Source of the DNA: Streptomyces canus
GTDB lineage: Bacteria > Actinomycetota > Actinomycetes > Streptomycetales > Streptomycetaceae
Length of the DNA stretch: 64,000 nucleotides
NCBI RefSeq assembly: GCF_041435015.1
Contig: NZ_CP107989.1
Location: forward strand, 2,232,001-2,296,000
Direction: 5' to 3'
Of the stretch, positions 55,062-63,994 are shown one piece after another. The notes beneath the pieces were generated by a model that was not told the origin of the DNA, did not search any database, and saw only the letters and a list, made by a program, of their open reading frames with translations. Within the stretch, counting starts at the first letter, position 1, and every line of letters begins with the position of its first letter. Made by a program: the position numbers and the translations under genes.

Positions 55062-56192
55062 TCACCTTCCTACGACTGTCCCGAACCGGACGTCGTACGG
55101 CGTCCCCGGGTGCAGCGTGGCGAGCATCCGTTGCCCCTCGGCGGTGACGTCCTTCTGCTGGGCCTTGGTGAGCCGCTCGAAGGGCTCGACGACGAGTGTG
55201 TCCCCGGTGAGCTTCCAGACGCCCGCGAGGAAGCCGTCGACGAGGAGCGTGCAGTAGGCCTGGTTGCCCTGCCAGCTGCGGCCCCAGTACTCCTTGGGCA
55301 CCACGCGGGTGCGGTCGGCGTGGGAGAGCAGCAGGTTGTCGAACTCCGGCAGGAAGCGCGGCGGGGCGGGCGTGTCCTCGGCGGGACGGGACGCTTCGGG
55401 GAGGTCGAAGAGTTCGACGCCGTTCTCGTCGCGGAAGATCCGCAGCTGGGGTCGGAGCCGCTCGAAGGCGTCGCGCAGGCGGGTGAGTCCGGCCCAGGTC
55501 TGCATGTCCTTGACGGAGGCGGGGCCGAAGGCGGCGAGGTAGCGCAGGACGGTGGCGTCGGGGGTGGGCCCGGTGGGGAGGGGCTCGGTGGGGACGGGTT
55601 CCGTGGGGCAGCCGAGCCAGTGCTCTGCCGTGGTGAGCGCGACCTGACCGCTCCTGCCCCACAGCCCGCGGGGGGTGACCTGGACGAGGGGGAGCTTGCA
55701 GCGTGCGGCGATGGCGAGGGCCTGCGGGTCGGCGTCCGGCCACTCGGCGAGGAGTGCCTCGCGCAACTGCTTCATGGTGCGCGGCTCGGCCTCGACGAGT
55801 TCCCGGGCGAGGACGGCGAGGCGGTCGAGGTCGACGCCCTGAAGTCCCTTGCGGAAGTTGATGAGTTCGCGGTCGCGGGCGGGCTGCACGAGGGGCCGCA
55901 GGGTGAGGCAGTCCTCGGCGGTGTGGGTGTGGATGGTCGAGCGCATGGTGACGATCCGGACGACCTCGCGCTCGGCCATCAGCTCCGACAGCCGCTCGGG
56001 GGCGAAACCGTCGAGGCGGGCGGCGAGCGCGTAGTACGGCGGCTTGACGTTCTGGGCCTGGAGGCCGAGCAGATGTCCGACGGCGGCCTTCGCGGACAGG
56101 CCGGACCGCCGCAGGAGCAGTTGCCGGTCGAGGGTCGCGCGGTTGAGGGCACGGGGGCTGAGCACGGGAGCCGACGTGGTCGTCTTGGTCAT
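55062..56192 (-). CDS. Winged-helix protein of the AlkZ/HTH_42 family
   Basis: This 376-residue protein has stacked winged-helix domains. The N-terminal LLGLQAQNVKPPYYALAAR contains a Q-x-Q motif like the catalytic QxQ of the AlkZ DNA glycosylases. The rest (YLAAFGPASVKDMQTWAGL, FDNLLLSHADRTRV) fits the same family. A DNA-repair role is inferred from the family; not all members are active glycosylases. ATG 56192 was chosen because the earlier residues are low-complexity. Confidence 0.83.
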   Translation of the reverse strand: MTKTTTSAPVLSPRALNRATLDRQLLLRRSGLSAKAAVGHLLGLQAQNVKPPYYALAARLDGFAPERLSELMAEREVVRIVTMRSTIHTHTAEDCLTLRPLVQPARDRELINFRKGLQGVDLDRLAVLARELVEAEPRTMKQLREALLAEWPDADPQALAIAARCKLPLVQVTPRGLWGRSGQVALTTAEHWLGCPTEPVPTEPLPTGPTPDATVLRYLAAFGPASVKDMQTWAGLTRLRDAFERLRPQLRIFRDENGVELFDLPEASRPAEDTPAPPRFLPEFDNLLLSHADRTRVVPKEYWGRSWQGNQAYCTLLVDGFLAGVWKLTGDTLVVEPFERLTKAQQKDVTAEGQRMLATLHPGTPYDVRFGTVVGR

Positions 56193-56344
56193 ACCGGACA
56201 CGCTAGAGGCGCTTGCGGACACGTTCTGTCCGCAACTCTCACCGAAACTCAGTGACGTCTCCCCCTACGATGTCATTTGCCCCGTATACCCTGCTCCGTG
56301 ATCACGCCGACATCGGCTCGACCCGAGAGCGAGAGGCAGCCACG

Positions 56345-57517
56345 ATGTCCGAGCGACGCGCCCGCCCCGCCGCGAAGAGCTCCGCCGCCAAGGGTTCCAG
56401 GAAGTCCGCCTGGCGCCGTGCCCTGACCCCGCCTTCCGCCCCGCCCCAGGCTCCGGCGCCCGACGCCGAACCACCCGCCCCCGAGGGGGCCGAGCCGCCG
56501 AGCATCGTCCAGGCGGCTCTGTACCGCGACGGCGTGCGGGTCTCCTCCCCCGCGACGCTCGCGGACACCTTCCGCGAACTGCGCGAACAGCCGTCCGGAA
56601 TGGCCTGGATCGGTCTCGCTCGCCCCACGGAGAGCGAACTCCTGTCCCTGGCGGCGGAGTTCGACCTGCACCCCCTGTCCGTCGAGGACGCGATGGAGGC
56701 CCACCAGCGCCCGAAGCTGGAGCGCTACGGCGACACGCTCTTCGTGGTGCTCAGCGCGGCCCGCTATCTGGACGCCCCCGAAGAGGTCGACTTCGGCGAG
56801 CTGCACGTGTTCGTGGGCCCGGACTTCGTGATCACGGTCCGCCACGGGGCGGCCCCCGACCTCTCGGCGGTCCGTCACCGCATGGAGGAGACACCGGAGC
56901 TGCTGAGCCTGGGCCCCGAGGCCGTCCTCTACGCCATCCTGGACACGGTGGTCGACGGCTACGCTCCGGTCGTCTCGGGCGTCCAGAACGACATCGACGA
57001 GATCGAGACGGAGGTCTTCCGCGGCGACCCGGAGGTCTCCCGCCGTATCTACGAACTCTCCCGCGAAATGGTCGAGTTCCAGCGCGCCACCCGCCCTCTG
57101 GTCGGCATGCTGCACGCCTTGATGGCCGGCTTCGCGAAGTACGGCACGGACGAGGAACTGCAACGCTACCTGCGGGACGTCGCCGACCACGTCACCCACA
57201 CCAGCGAGCGGGTCGACGGCTTCCGCCAGGCCCTCGCCGACATCCTCACAGTCAACGCGACCCTCGTCACCCAGCAACAGAACGCGGAGATGCGGGCGTT
57301 GGCGGAGGCAGGGTTCGAACAGAACGAGGAGATCAAGAAGATTTCCTCTTGGGCGGCCATTTTGTTCGCTCCGACGCTGGTCGGGACGATCTACGGGATG
57401 AACTTCGACAGCATGCCGGAGTTGCACTGGGTACTCGGATACCCCTTCGCTATCACCTTGATGGCCATCGTATGCACCAGTTTGTACATCATCTTCAAGC
57501 GGAAAGACTGGCTCTGA
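56345..57517 (+). CDS. corA: CorA-type magnesium/cobalt transporter
   Basis: This 390-residue protein has a long Pro/Ala-rich basic N-terminal extension (about 60 residues), the cytosolic CorA domain (PLSVEDAMEAHQRPKLERYGD), a long stalk helix, and two C-terminal membrane helices with the selectivity motif GMN in IYGMNFDSMPEL. It ends in a basic KRKDW tail. The transporter forms a pentamer that admits Mg2+ or Co2+. Confidence 0.94.
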   Translation: MSERRARPAAKSSAAKGSRKSAWRRALTPPSAPPQAPAPDAEPPAPEGAEPPSIVQAALYRDGVRVSSPATLADTFRELREQPSGMAWIGLARPTESELLSLAAEFDLHPLSVEDAMEAHQRPKLERYGDTLFVVLSAARYLDAPEEVDFGELHVFVGPDFVITVRHGAAPDLSAVRHRMEETPELLSLGPEAVLYAILDTVVDGYAPVVSGVQNDIDEIETEVFRGDPEVSRRIYELSREMVEFQRATRPLVGMLHALMAGFAKYGTDEELQRYLRDVADHVTHTSERVDGFRQALADILTVNATLVTQQQNAEMRALAEAGFEQNEEIKKISSWAAILFAPTLVGTIYGMNFDSMPELHWVLGYPFAITLMAIVCTSLYIIFKRKDWL

Positions 57518-57741
57518 GTAGTCACCGCGAGAGGCGCCTCAACCAGCAGTGGCATCCTCGATTGCCCGCTCTGACGGAGCCTCGGAGGCTGGTGGGGAGA
57601 ATCTGGGGAGAATCAACCGCGGTCCGACGCGGGCAGTCTGCCGCGATCGCGGACGTTGACCTGCGAGAGGTTGGCCGCTGTGGCGTCGCCTGGGAGCGGT
57701 GGTCAGCACGGAGAGTAGTGGGCTTCCGAGGCGGAACACCA

Positions 57742-57780
57742 AAACGGATGGGCACAGCAGGTTGCTGTGCCCATCCGTTT
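57742..57780 (-). terminator. Very strong hairpin after the integrase relic
   Basis: 18-bp perfect arms (57742-57759 and 57763-57780; the second begins TGCTGTGCCC and ends CCGTTT) have a GGT loop and a T-run on either strand. It lies beyond the 3' end of the integrase and probably terminated it, shielding corA as well. The rest of 57518-57803 holds no gene. Confidence 0.7.
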
Positions 57781-57803
57781 CGCGGGTTGGGCGAACTGGA
57801 CGT

Positions 57804-58800
57804 CTAGGCGGCCGTGGCAACGGCGGCGGAGTGGTTGAGCAGGGCATCGATGGCCCCGCGCCCCTTGCCGCCCGGCCTCGGGCATGAAGTGGGCGTAGTA
57901 GTCCAGGGTGATGGTCGGGCTCGAGTGCCCGAGCCAGCGGGCCAGGGTGACGACGGACTCGCCCGCTTCGAGGATGACTGAGGCGTACGTGTGTCGGAGC
58001 ACGTGGAAGCCGTCCTTGCGAGACGCCTTCCACCGCTCCCCTTTCTTCCGCAGGGGGATGACACCGGCGGCGGCCAGGGCCGGCTTCCAGACCTCGACGT
58101 TAAAGAGGTTCGCGCGAAGAGCGTTGCCGTACGTCGTGGTGATGACGAGCGGGAACTTCTTCGTCTCCCGGTCGGGCTCCGGACCGCCCCACGGCAGCTC
58201 CACCTCGACTGCGGGGTACTCCATGAAGTACTGGGCCAAAGCTGCTGCAACCGACGGAGGCATGTCGACGACACGTGTCTTGCCACCCTTCGGCAGGGTG
58301 AAGTACAGCTGCCCACCGAGGAGTTGTACCTGCCGGCGAATACGCAGGACCGAACGGGCGAAGTCGCGTCCCGTACACGCTGCACGGTCTCCAGCGGCCA
58401 CGCTTCCCACTGATCCTCCGGCACCTTGGGCCAACGCACGGACTTGGCCCGCATCGGGTTGCGGGCCAGCCGCTTGTCGTCGATCGCGGTCTCGAAGATG
58501 TTCGAGAGCGAGCCGAGAATCTGCCGGGTGCAGCGCGGCGAGCATTCGCTCTCCAGGGCGGCGATGTAGCCACGCAGGACGGCAGGGCTGATGTCCCGCA
58601 GGGCAACGGTGCCCAGTTGAGGCCGTATGTGGAGGCGGACGCGTTCGTCGATGCGTTTGACCGTTCCGGGCGCTCCGCGGACTCCCGTCTGCCAGAAGCG
58701 AGTCACGTAGTCGTCCAGCGCGATGGAGCCGTCACGGGGGTCGACGAACTCGCCGCGCTCGCTGTCGGTGCTGGCCCTGCGTAGCGCTCCGCGCGTCGGC
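57804..58800 (-). pseudogene. Broken tyrosine recombinase (phage/AICE-type integrase)
   Basis: Three reverse-strand frames together make an integrase. The N-terminal DNA-binding part (SERGEFVDPRDGSIALDDYV through IFETAIDDKRLARNPM) is followed near 58380 by a frame change and loss of the region carrying the first catalytic Arg. The catalytic part (LPKGGKTRVVDMPPSVAAAL, HVLRHTYAS, RWLGHSS, LDYYAHF with the Tyr) follows, then a second frameshift near 57872 before the C-terminal tail. The N-terminus upstream of 58800 is missing. The enzyme is inactive; it marks a former integrated element. Confidence 0.75.
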
Positions 58801-59112
58801 CAGGCTTTCACTGGACCGGGTGCTCCGGGACGGATCAGAAATGACGACCGGCTGGGTGGACAGCGCCCGACGCCGACGCCGACCAATGGCGCCGGGAAGT
58901 GCGACACATCCTCCAGGCACTCGAAACGCCCGATCGTCACCAATCGTGACCGGTTCACGGGAAAGGCGAGCCAGAACCGAAACCGGTGAACAAAGCCAGA
59001 CAGAGGCTCACCCTCGTCGAGCTGGCCCGACGACAGGTTTTGCAGTCCGGGCCTTGCCGCCCGGTCCAAGTTTTTTCGGAACTCGCTGTCGGCCGTGCGA
59101 CCTCGGGCGCGC
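58801..59112. other. Gap with no supported gene
   Basis: Nothing convincing is coded between the integrase relic and the GH43 terminator. A recognisable att core or tRNA gene was not found. Confidence 0.45.
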
Positions 59113-59159
59113 GCCCACCGAACTCCCCTTGCCCACTGGGTAAGGGGAGTTCGGTGGGC
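59113..59159 (-). terminator. Terminator hairpin after the GH43 gene
   Basis: Perfect 18-bp arms (59113-59130 and 59142-59159; the first begins GCCCACCGAACT) enclose an 11-base loop, 18 bases past the GH43 stop. Confidence 0.7.
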
Positions 59160-59177
59160 TTGCACCGGATATCGGTG

Positions 59178-61268
59178 TCAGCAGGAGCGCGAGCCCACGA
59201 AGCCGACGCGGACGAGCTTCCACTGCTGGTTCACGCCGCCCCAGTCCGAGTACTGGACGATGCCGGTCCCGTCGGCGGAGGAGAAGCCCGGTACCTCGAC
59301 GGCCTTCCCGCTGTTGCGGTTGATCAACCGGACGTATCCGTCCGGTGAGTCCGCCAACCGGAACTGCTGGTTCACGCCACCGTGGTCGCTCCACTGGTTG
59401 ATGGCGGCGTTGTCGGCCGTCGACCAGCCGGAGACGTCCAGGAGCTTGCCGGAGTGCCTCGCCTTCAACCGGTAGTGGCCGCCACCGGAGTCCACGAACT
59501 GGAACTGCTGGTTGGTCCCGTCGTACCGGCCCCACTGCGTGACCGCGGCGCCGTCCGCGGAGCTCGCGCCCGCCACGTCCAGTGCCTTGCCGCTGTTGCG
59601 GTTGACCACGACGTACCAGGCGTTCGTGTCCACAGTGCCTGCTTGCGCCGTCGGCGCGCACGCGCGCAAGTCGAAGCGTTCCACCCGCACTTTGCCACCG
59701 AGGGCCTTGGTGGCGTGGTTGAAGACGGCGAAGCGGTAGCCCATGAAGAAATTAGGTTTCTCGTTCATGGTGAAGGCGGGGCCGAGCGGGGTGAAGGTGG
59801 TGCCGTCGGTGCTGTAGGAGAACGTCGCCTGGCGGCCCGATCCCGGGCTGATGTCGGCGGTGGCGCGCAGCCAGACGCGGCTGCCGGACGCGGGGAGGTC
59901 GGCGCGGGCCTGCTCGGTGCCGGTGCCGGTGGTGTTCCAGCTGGCGTCCATGGTCAGGCCGTCGAACATCACCAGCCTGCTGACGCCGTTTTGCCACGTG
60001 ACGCCGATCCAGGCGGAGGAGTCCCGCAGCATCGCCAGCCCGGCCCGGTCGCCGTCCGCCATCCCGGAGCAGTCGAGCACGACGGTCGCGGTGGAGACGG
60101 GGCCCTGGATGCGGCGGGTGAGGGTGTTACGGGCGTTGTAGAGGTCGTCGGTGACGGTGGCGGTCCTGAGGGTAAGCCCGTTGTCGACGGTGAACGCGGC
60201 GGTGTCGGGGTTGTGGTTCCACTCCCAGTACGGCGCCAGCGCCGTCCCCTCGAAGGTGTCGGAGCCGGTCATCGGCGGGAGCGGGTGCGGGGTGACCGGG
60301 TAGGGGTATGTCTCGCCCCACGCGCCGTCGACGAGCTGGAGCTCGGGCCAGCCCTCGGCGTTCCAGGTGACCGGGGCCAGGGCGGGGACGCGGCCGCCGG
60401 GATAGGCGTCGATGAAGCCCATGTAGTACCAGTCGCCGTTCGGGGTGTCGACCAGCGCGCCCTGGTGCGGTATGCCGCCGCCGGGGATCGGGCCGGGCAG
60501 GTTCAACAGCACCTCCCGCATCTCGTACGGACCGAAAGGGCCTGAGGTGGACTTCCAGATGTACTGGCCGTTGGGCGGGCGGGTGACGAAGATGTAGTAG
60601 TTCCCGTTGATCTTGTAGAAGCGGGAGCCCTCCATCAGGTGCAACGCGTCGGGCTTGGTGAGCACGTGCTCGGACCTGACCTCGGTGCGCATGTCCGGGG
60701 AGAGCTGCGCGACGTGGATCTCGTTGGCGCCGTACGCCACGTACGGGGTGCCGTCGTCGTCGAAGAGCAGCCCCGCGTCGTAGTAGACGCTGCCGATCTC
60801 GGCGTGCCGGGTCCAGGGGCCCGCCGCGTCGGTGGCGCTGTATACGTACGACCGCTGCCAGCCGATCTGGCCCAGCCAGTAGAAGGTCTGGTCGCTGGGG
60901 CGGTAGCGCATCGAGGACGCATAGATGCCCTGGACGTATGCCCGTCCGCCGTTGAGGTCGTACGCGTCGCCGAAGTCGAGGACCGGCACCGAGTGGCCGA
61001 TGAACTCCCAGTTGACCAGGTCGTAGGAGCGCAGGACGGGCGCGCCCGGCGAGTAGTGCATGGTCGAGCCGGTGTAGTAGTACGTGTCGCCGACGCGGAT
61101 GACCTCGAGGTCGGCGAAGTCCTGCCAGATCACCGGGTTGGTGAACTGCTCCTGCTGGGCCGTCGTGGCCGCCGTCGCGCGCATCGCCGGCAGTGTGGCG
61201 CCCGCGACCAGGCCGGCGGTGGCCGCCATGACTCTCCGGCGGCTGTGGGGGTGTTGGAGCCAGGACAT
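59178..61268 (-). CDS. Secreted GH43 glycosidase with ricin-type lectin domain
   Basis: This 696-residue precursor has a Tat-like signal (SRRRVMAATAG, about 33 residues). A five-bladed GH43 domain follows, with Asp in DFADLEVIR, Asp in YYDAGLLFDDDG and Glu in LMEGSRFYK as the expected catalytic trio. Next come a concanavalin-like beta-xylosidase C-terminal domain (about 340-545) and a ricin-type CBM13 at about 560-690 with three NQQ(F/W) repeats. It probably removes xylose or arabinose residues from plant polysaccharides. Confidence 0.93.
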   Translation of the reverse strand: MSWLQHPHSRRRVMAATAGLVAGATLPAMRATAATTAQQEQFTNPVIWQDFADLEVIRVGDTYYYTGSTMHYSPGAPVLRSYDLVNWEFIGHSVPVLDFGDAYDLNGGRAYVQGIYASSMRYRPSDQTFYWLGQIGWQRSYVYSATDAAGPWTRHAEIGSVYYDAGLLFDDDGTPYVAYGANEIHVAQLSPDMRTEVRSEHVLTKPDALHLMEGSRFYKINGNYYIFVTRPPNGQYIWKSTSGPFGPYEMREVLLNLPGPIPGGGIPHQGALVDTPNGDWYYMGFIDAYPGGRVPALAPVTWNAEGWPELQLVDGAWGETYPYPVTPHPLPPMTGSDTFEGTALAPYWEWNHNPDTAAFTVDNGLTLRTATVTDDLYNARNTLTRRIQGPVSTATVVLDCSGMADGDRAGLAMLRDSSAWIGVTWQNGVSRLVMFDGLTMDASWNTTGTGTEQARADLPASGSRVWLRATADISPGSGRQATFSYSTDGTTFTPLGPAFTMNEKPNFFMGYRFAVFNHATKALGGKVRVERFDLRACAPTAQAGTVDTNAWYVVVNRNSGKALDVAGASSADGAAVTQWGRYDGTNQQFQFVDSGGGHYRLKARHSGKLLDVSGWSTADNAAINQWSDHGGVNQQFRLADSPDGYVRLINRNSGKAVEVPGFSSADGTGIVQYSDWGGVNQQWKLVRVGFVGSRSC

Positions 61269-61709
61269 GCGAGATCAGCTTCCTCACGGGTAGGAGGGGG
61301 ACCGAGAGTAAAGTTCGAAATGCCGGACATCGTTCTGAGTGTCGAACGGGAATATCGGAGGGGGCAGGAGGGGTCTCAACGCCGGGTGGTCAGCGGCTCG
61401 CCCACAGCAGTCGTCATTGGGTGATAGTGCGCGGGGCTCTCGAAGTCGTCCGGGTCAACTCCTCGTGGCCATGCCGGGAGGTTGTCCCCGTCGGAGCCCG
61501 GCCAAGTCCCGACCCCACTCGTTCAGGGGAGGTTGTGCAAGTCCACCCCTGACACACCATCAGCCAACTGCACTCCGCACGACGCCCGCGTGGTGCAGGT
61601 GCCGGTCCAGCAGTTCAGCAGGTCTTGGATGGTGTCGAGGATCTGGTAGAGGGTGAGCCTCAAATCCCTGGACCGGGGCGGGGAGGGGCTCAGGTCCCGG
61701 GAGCGGGGG
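61269..61709. other. Gap with promoter of GH43 and possible transposase scrap
   Basis: The GH43 ribosome site (GAGGAAG) is at the left. A TTCGAA-centred dyad near 61313-61320 may be an operator. On the reverse strand about 61545-61660 reads ILDTIQDLLNCWTGTC, which may be the end of a transposase, but I cannot confirm it. No intact gene. Confidence 0.4.
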
Positions 61710-62816
61710 TCATCCGGCGGTCAGAGTGGTCCACTTCTGGTTGGAGCCGCCGTGGCAGTCCCACAGGTGGAGCTGTGTGCCGTCGGTCGTGGAGGCGCCC
61801 GGAACGTCGAGGCAGCGGCCGGAGGCGGGGTTGCGGTAGCCGCCGTTGTAGGGCTGCCAGATCTGGTTGGAGCCGCCGTGGCAGGCCCAGAGCTGCACCT
61901 TGGTGCCGTTGGTCGTGCCGAAGCCGGCGGCTTCGAGGCACTTGCCCATGGAGCGCAGGGTGCCGTCGGTGTAGGCGGACCAGTACTGGTTGATGCTGTC
62001 GCCGCAGCTCCAGATCTGGACGGCGGTCCCGTCGGCGGTGCCGAAGCCGCTGACATCCAGGCACTTGCCGGCGATGTCGGACTGCACGCGTGCGGGGGCG
62101 GGGGCGGGGTTCCTCAGCCACCCGGCGCTGTCCGCGGTCTGGATGCCGCGGTGGAAGGCGTCGGCCATCTTCTGGTAGCCCGCGTCGTTGGGATGCACGG
62201 CGTCGGCCAGGTCGGCCGTGGTCAGGCTGCTCATGTCCACGTATGCGACGCGCTTGCCCGCGGCCTGCGCGTCGCTCACGATCTGGGGGATGGCCTGGTT
62301 GTACGCGCCACGGTACTGCTCCTCCGAGCCGCTGGTGGACACGATCAGGGAGGCCACGAGGACGGTCGCGTCGGGGACGTCGGCGGTGATCTGGTTGACC
62401 AGCGACCTCAGCCGGTCGGCGGCGGTGGAGGGCTGATAGCTCCCGCCCAGGTCGTTGGTGCCGATCTCCAGCGTCACGACGTTGGGCCGGTAGCGGGTCA
62501 GTGAGGCGTCGGCGAGTGCGGCGATCTGGTCGATGCGGTATCCGGAGTGGCCTTCGTTGTCGGGGTCGGACATCGAACCGCCCCGCCCCGTGCCGACGAA
62601 GTCCAGCGGATGGCCGTCCGTCGCGAGCTCGTCCCACAACGGACCCCGGTAGCCGTTGCCCGTACTGCTTCCCACGCCCCAGGTTATGGAGTCGCCCAAC
62701 GGCATGACCCGCAACGGCGTGGTGGAGGCGGCGGAGGCAGGGGCCACACCAGCCGCCGTCACCCCGAGCGCGGCAGTGACGAGAGCGATGAGGGACAGAG
62801 TCCAAGACTTTTTCAT
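61710..62816 (-). CDS. Secreted SGNH/GDSL hydrolase with ricin-type lectin domain
   Basis: This 368-residue precursor has a Sec signal peptide (about 30 residues, ending ASAAS). The SGNH domain contains MPLGDSITWG (Ser43), EIGTNDLGG and DAVHPNDAGY with the catalytic Asp/His. A C-terminal CBM13 from about 245 has three Q-x-W repeats (INQYWSA, SNQIWQP, SNQKWTT). It is likely a carbohydrate esterase acting on xylan or similar polymers. The ATG at 62816 follows GAGGA. Confidence 0.93.
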   Translation of the reverse strand: MKKSWTLSLIALVTAALGVTAAGVAPASAASTTPLRVMPLGDSITWGVGSSTGNGYRGPLWDELATDGHPLDFVGTGRGGSMSDPDNEGHSGYRIDQIAALADASLTRYRPNVVTLEIGTNDLGGSYQPSTAADRLRSLVNQITADVPDATVLVASLIVSTSGSEEQYRGAYNQAIPQIVSDAQAAGKRVAYVDMSSLTTADLADAVHPNDAGYQKMADAFHRGIQTADSAGWLRNPAPAPARVQSDIAGKCLDVSGFGTADGTAVQIWSCGDSINQYWSAYTDGTLRSMGKCLEAAGFGTTNGTKVQLWACHGGSNQIWQPYNGGYRNPASGRCLDVPGASTTDGTQLHLWDCHGGSNQKWTTLTAG

Positions 62817-62989
62817 GCAGTCGTCCTCTTCTGCGAGTGAGTGCTGAATCTGGCGCGGGCTGCTCGCCGTTCGTGTCGGCAACTCGGCTGCTGTGTCGTC
62901 CCGTTGGCATCGGCGGGCACATGACGTACTGGCGGAACGGCGTGGTGGGGAACCGCTTGCGAGGTGAGCGTTGACAACGTCGAGCCATC

Positions 62990-63230
62990 CGGCGTCCCGT
63001 CTGCCTCGGTGCTCGACTGCGGAAAGACCGTCGCCTCGCCGAGCCAGGAGACGCCGTGCAGCGCCTCAGTGCCGGTGCGGAACGAGGCGATGCCGAGGCG
63101 CTCCACGTCCGGTGCGTACTGGTGGAGCAGCGCGATCCGCTCGCCGAGCGTGAGCCGACCGAGCAGATCGTCGATGCGCTTGCCTATCGGCAGCGCGGCG
63201 TCGCGGAACGGATGCCTCTCGGTCGCAGGG
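62990..63230 (-). pseudogene. N-terminal fragment of a GH3 beta-glucosidase/xylosidase
   Basis: The reverse strand reads HPFRDAALPIGKRIDDLLGR and then LTLGERIALLHQYAPDVERL through FRTGTEALHGVSWLGEATVF, the start of GH3 enzymes. The homology stops near 62990 and the remaining about 650 residues are absent. A LacI-type palindrome sits upstream. It is a truncated gene. Confidence 0.72.
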
Positions 63231-63281
63231 AGGGACGGAAAAGCGCAAGGCTGACCTCTAAGCAGGCTGGTACGGAGTGTT

Positions 63282-63291
63282 GAAGCGCTTC
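63282..63291. promoter_or_regulatory. LacI-type operator (1)
   Basis: GAAGCGCTTC is a perfect CG-centred dyad in the context TTGAAGCGCTTCGA, ahead of the GH3 fragment. The form is typical of LacI-family sugar repressors. Confidence 0.55.
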
Positions 63292-63397
63292 GACGCTGTC
63301 ATCGCTTCTACCGGACTGTCAATGGCTGGAATGCAAGAATTCTTCGTATGGGCCCTCTTGTTCCGTGCGAATTGCGCCGTTAGCGTTCGCGCCGGGT

Positions 63398-63407
63398 GAA
63401 GCGCTTC
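63398..63407. promoter_or_regulatory. LacI-type operator (2)
   Basis: A second GAAGCGCTTC, in GTGAAGCGCTTCGACAC, lies 116 bases from the first and 28 bases before the start of the lipoprotein fragment. The pair suggests a formerly divergent GH3/ABC sugar locus. Confidence 0.55.
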
Positions 63408-63435
63408 GACACCCGGTTCAGGGAGGGTCGCCGCC

Positions 63436-63530
63436 ATGAGAAACGAGTGGAACCGCAGACGCTTCGTCGGCAGAGCCGCCGTCGTGGCGGGAGCGGCCGC
63501 GATGGCCCCTGCGCTCTCCGCGTGCGGAGA
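63436..63530 (+). pseudogene. N-terminus of a sugar-binding ABC lipoprotein
   Basis: The ATG at 63436 has GGGAGGG upstream. A signal (RRRFVGRAAVVAGAAAM) ends in a lipobox LSAC, typical of extracellular solute-binding proteins. After about residue 31 the similarity is lost and the frame runs into unrelated sequence. Confidence 0.6.
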
Positions 63531-63802
63531 ACTACAGCGCCCAACCCGGCTCACCCTCCGAAGAGGGACTGCGCCTGCTCGCCTCCTGGGCAGCCACCCA
63601 GGACGCCCCCGTGCCCGTACGACCGGGCACAGGGGTCGCCCCCGCAGGGCCTGAGGCGTAGGTCCTCGCCCCAGAAGCCGTCAGTCCGTCATGGCGTCGC
63701 GGACGAGTGCGGTGTCGACGAACTGCTCGAAGCGGACTCAGCACCGAGCCCGTCGCTCTTTGGAGCGGTTCGTGTCAAGGATCGTGCCGGCAGAGCGGGT
63801 GG
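63531..63802. other. Scrambled sequence without a gene
   Basis: Short open pieces, such as SPSEEGLRLLASWAATQDAP on the forward strand, belong to no recognised protein. It looks like deletion-joined remains. Confidence 0.4.
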
Positions 63803-63994
63803 CTACTGCGTCGACCTGGCCCAGTCGTCGTATCGCTCGCCCTTCGCGCCCGCACCGGCCAAGTACCGCTGCCAGGCACGCCTCGGGATCTTCGCCATCA
63901 ACGCCTTCACCGGGAACTTCCCTGTGGGCGTGGCGACTTGGTGGCTGCTGGAGACGGCCGACACGTAGCCGAACTGGCGGCTTTCGTGGGGCAC
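63803..63994 (-). pseudogene. Fragment of an IS701-like DDE transposase
   Basis: The reverse strand reads RRAWQRYLAGAGAKGERYDDWA, close to the segment (RRAWQR, then GAKG, then YDWA) seen in the middle of IS701-type transposases. The surrounding domain is absent on the left, and the right edge of the window cuts the region. Confidence 0.6.

Noticed and set aside
57300..57330. GGTTCGAA, a T-loop-like sequence suggesting a tRNA gene
   Set aside because: It lies inside the conserved corA coding sequence and no acceptor or anticodon stem can be built.
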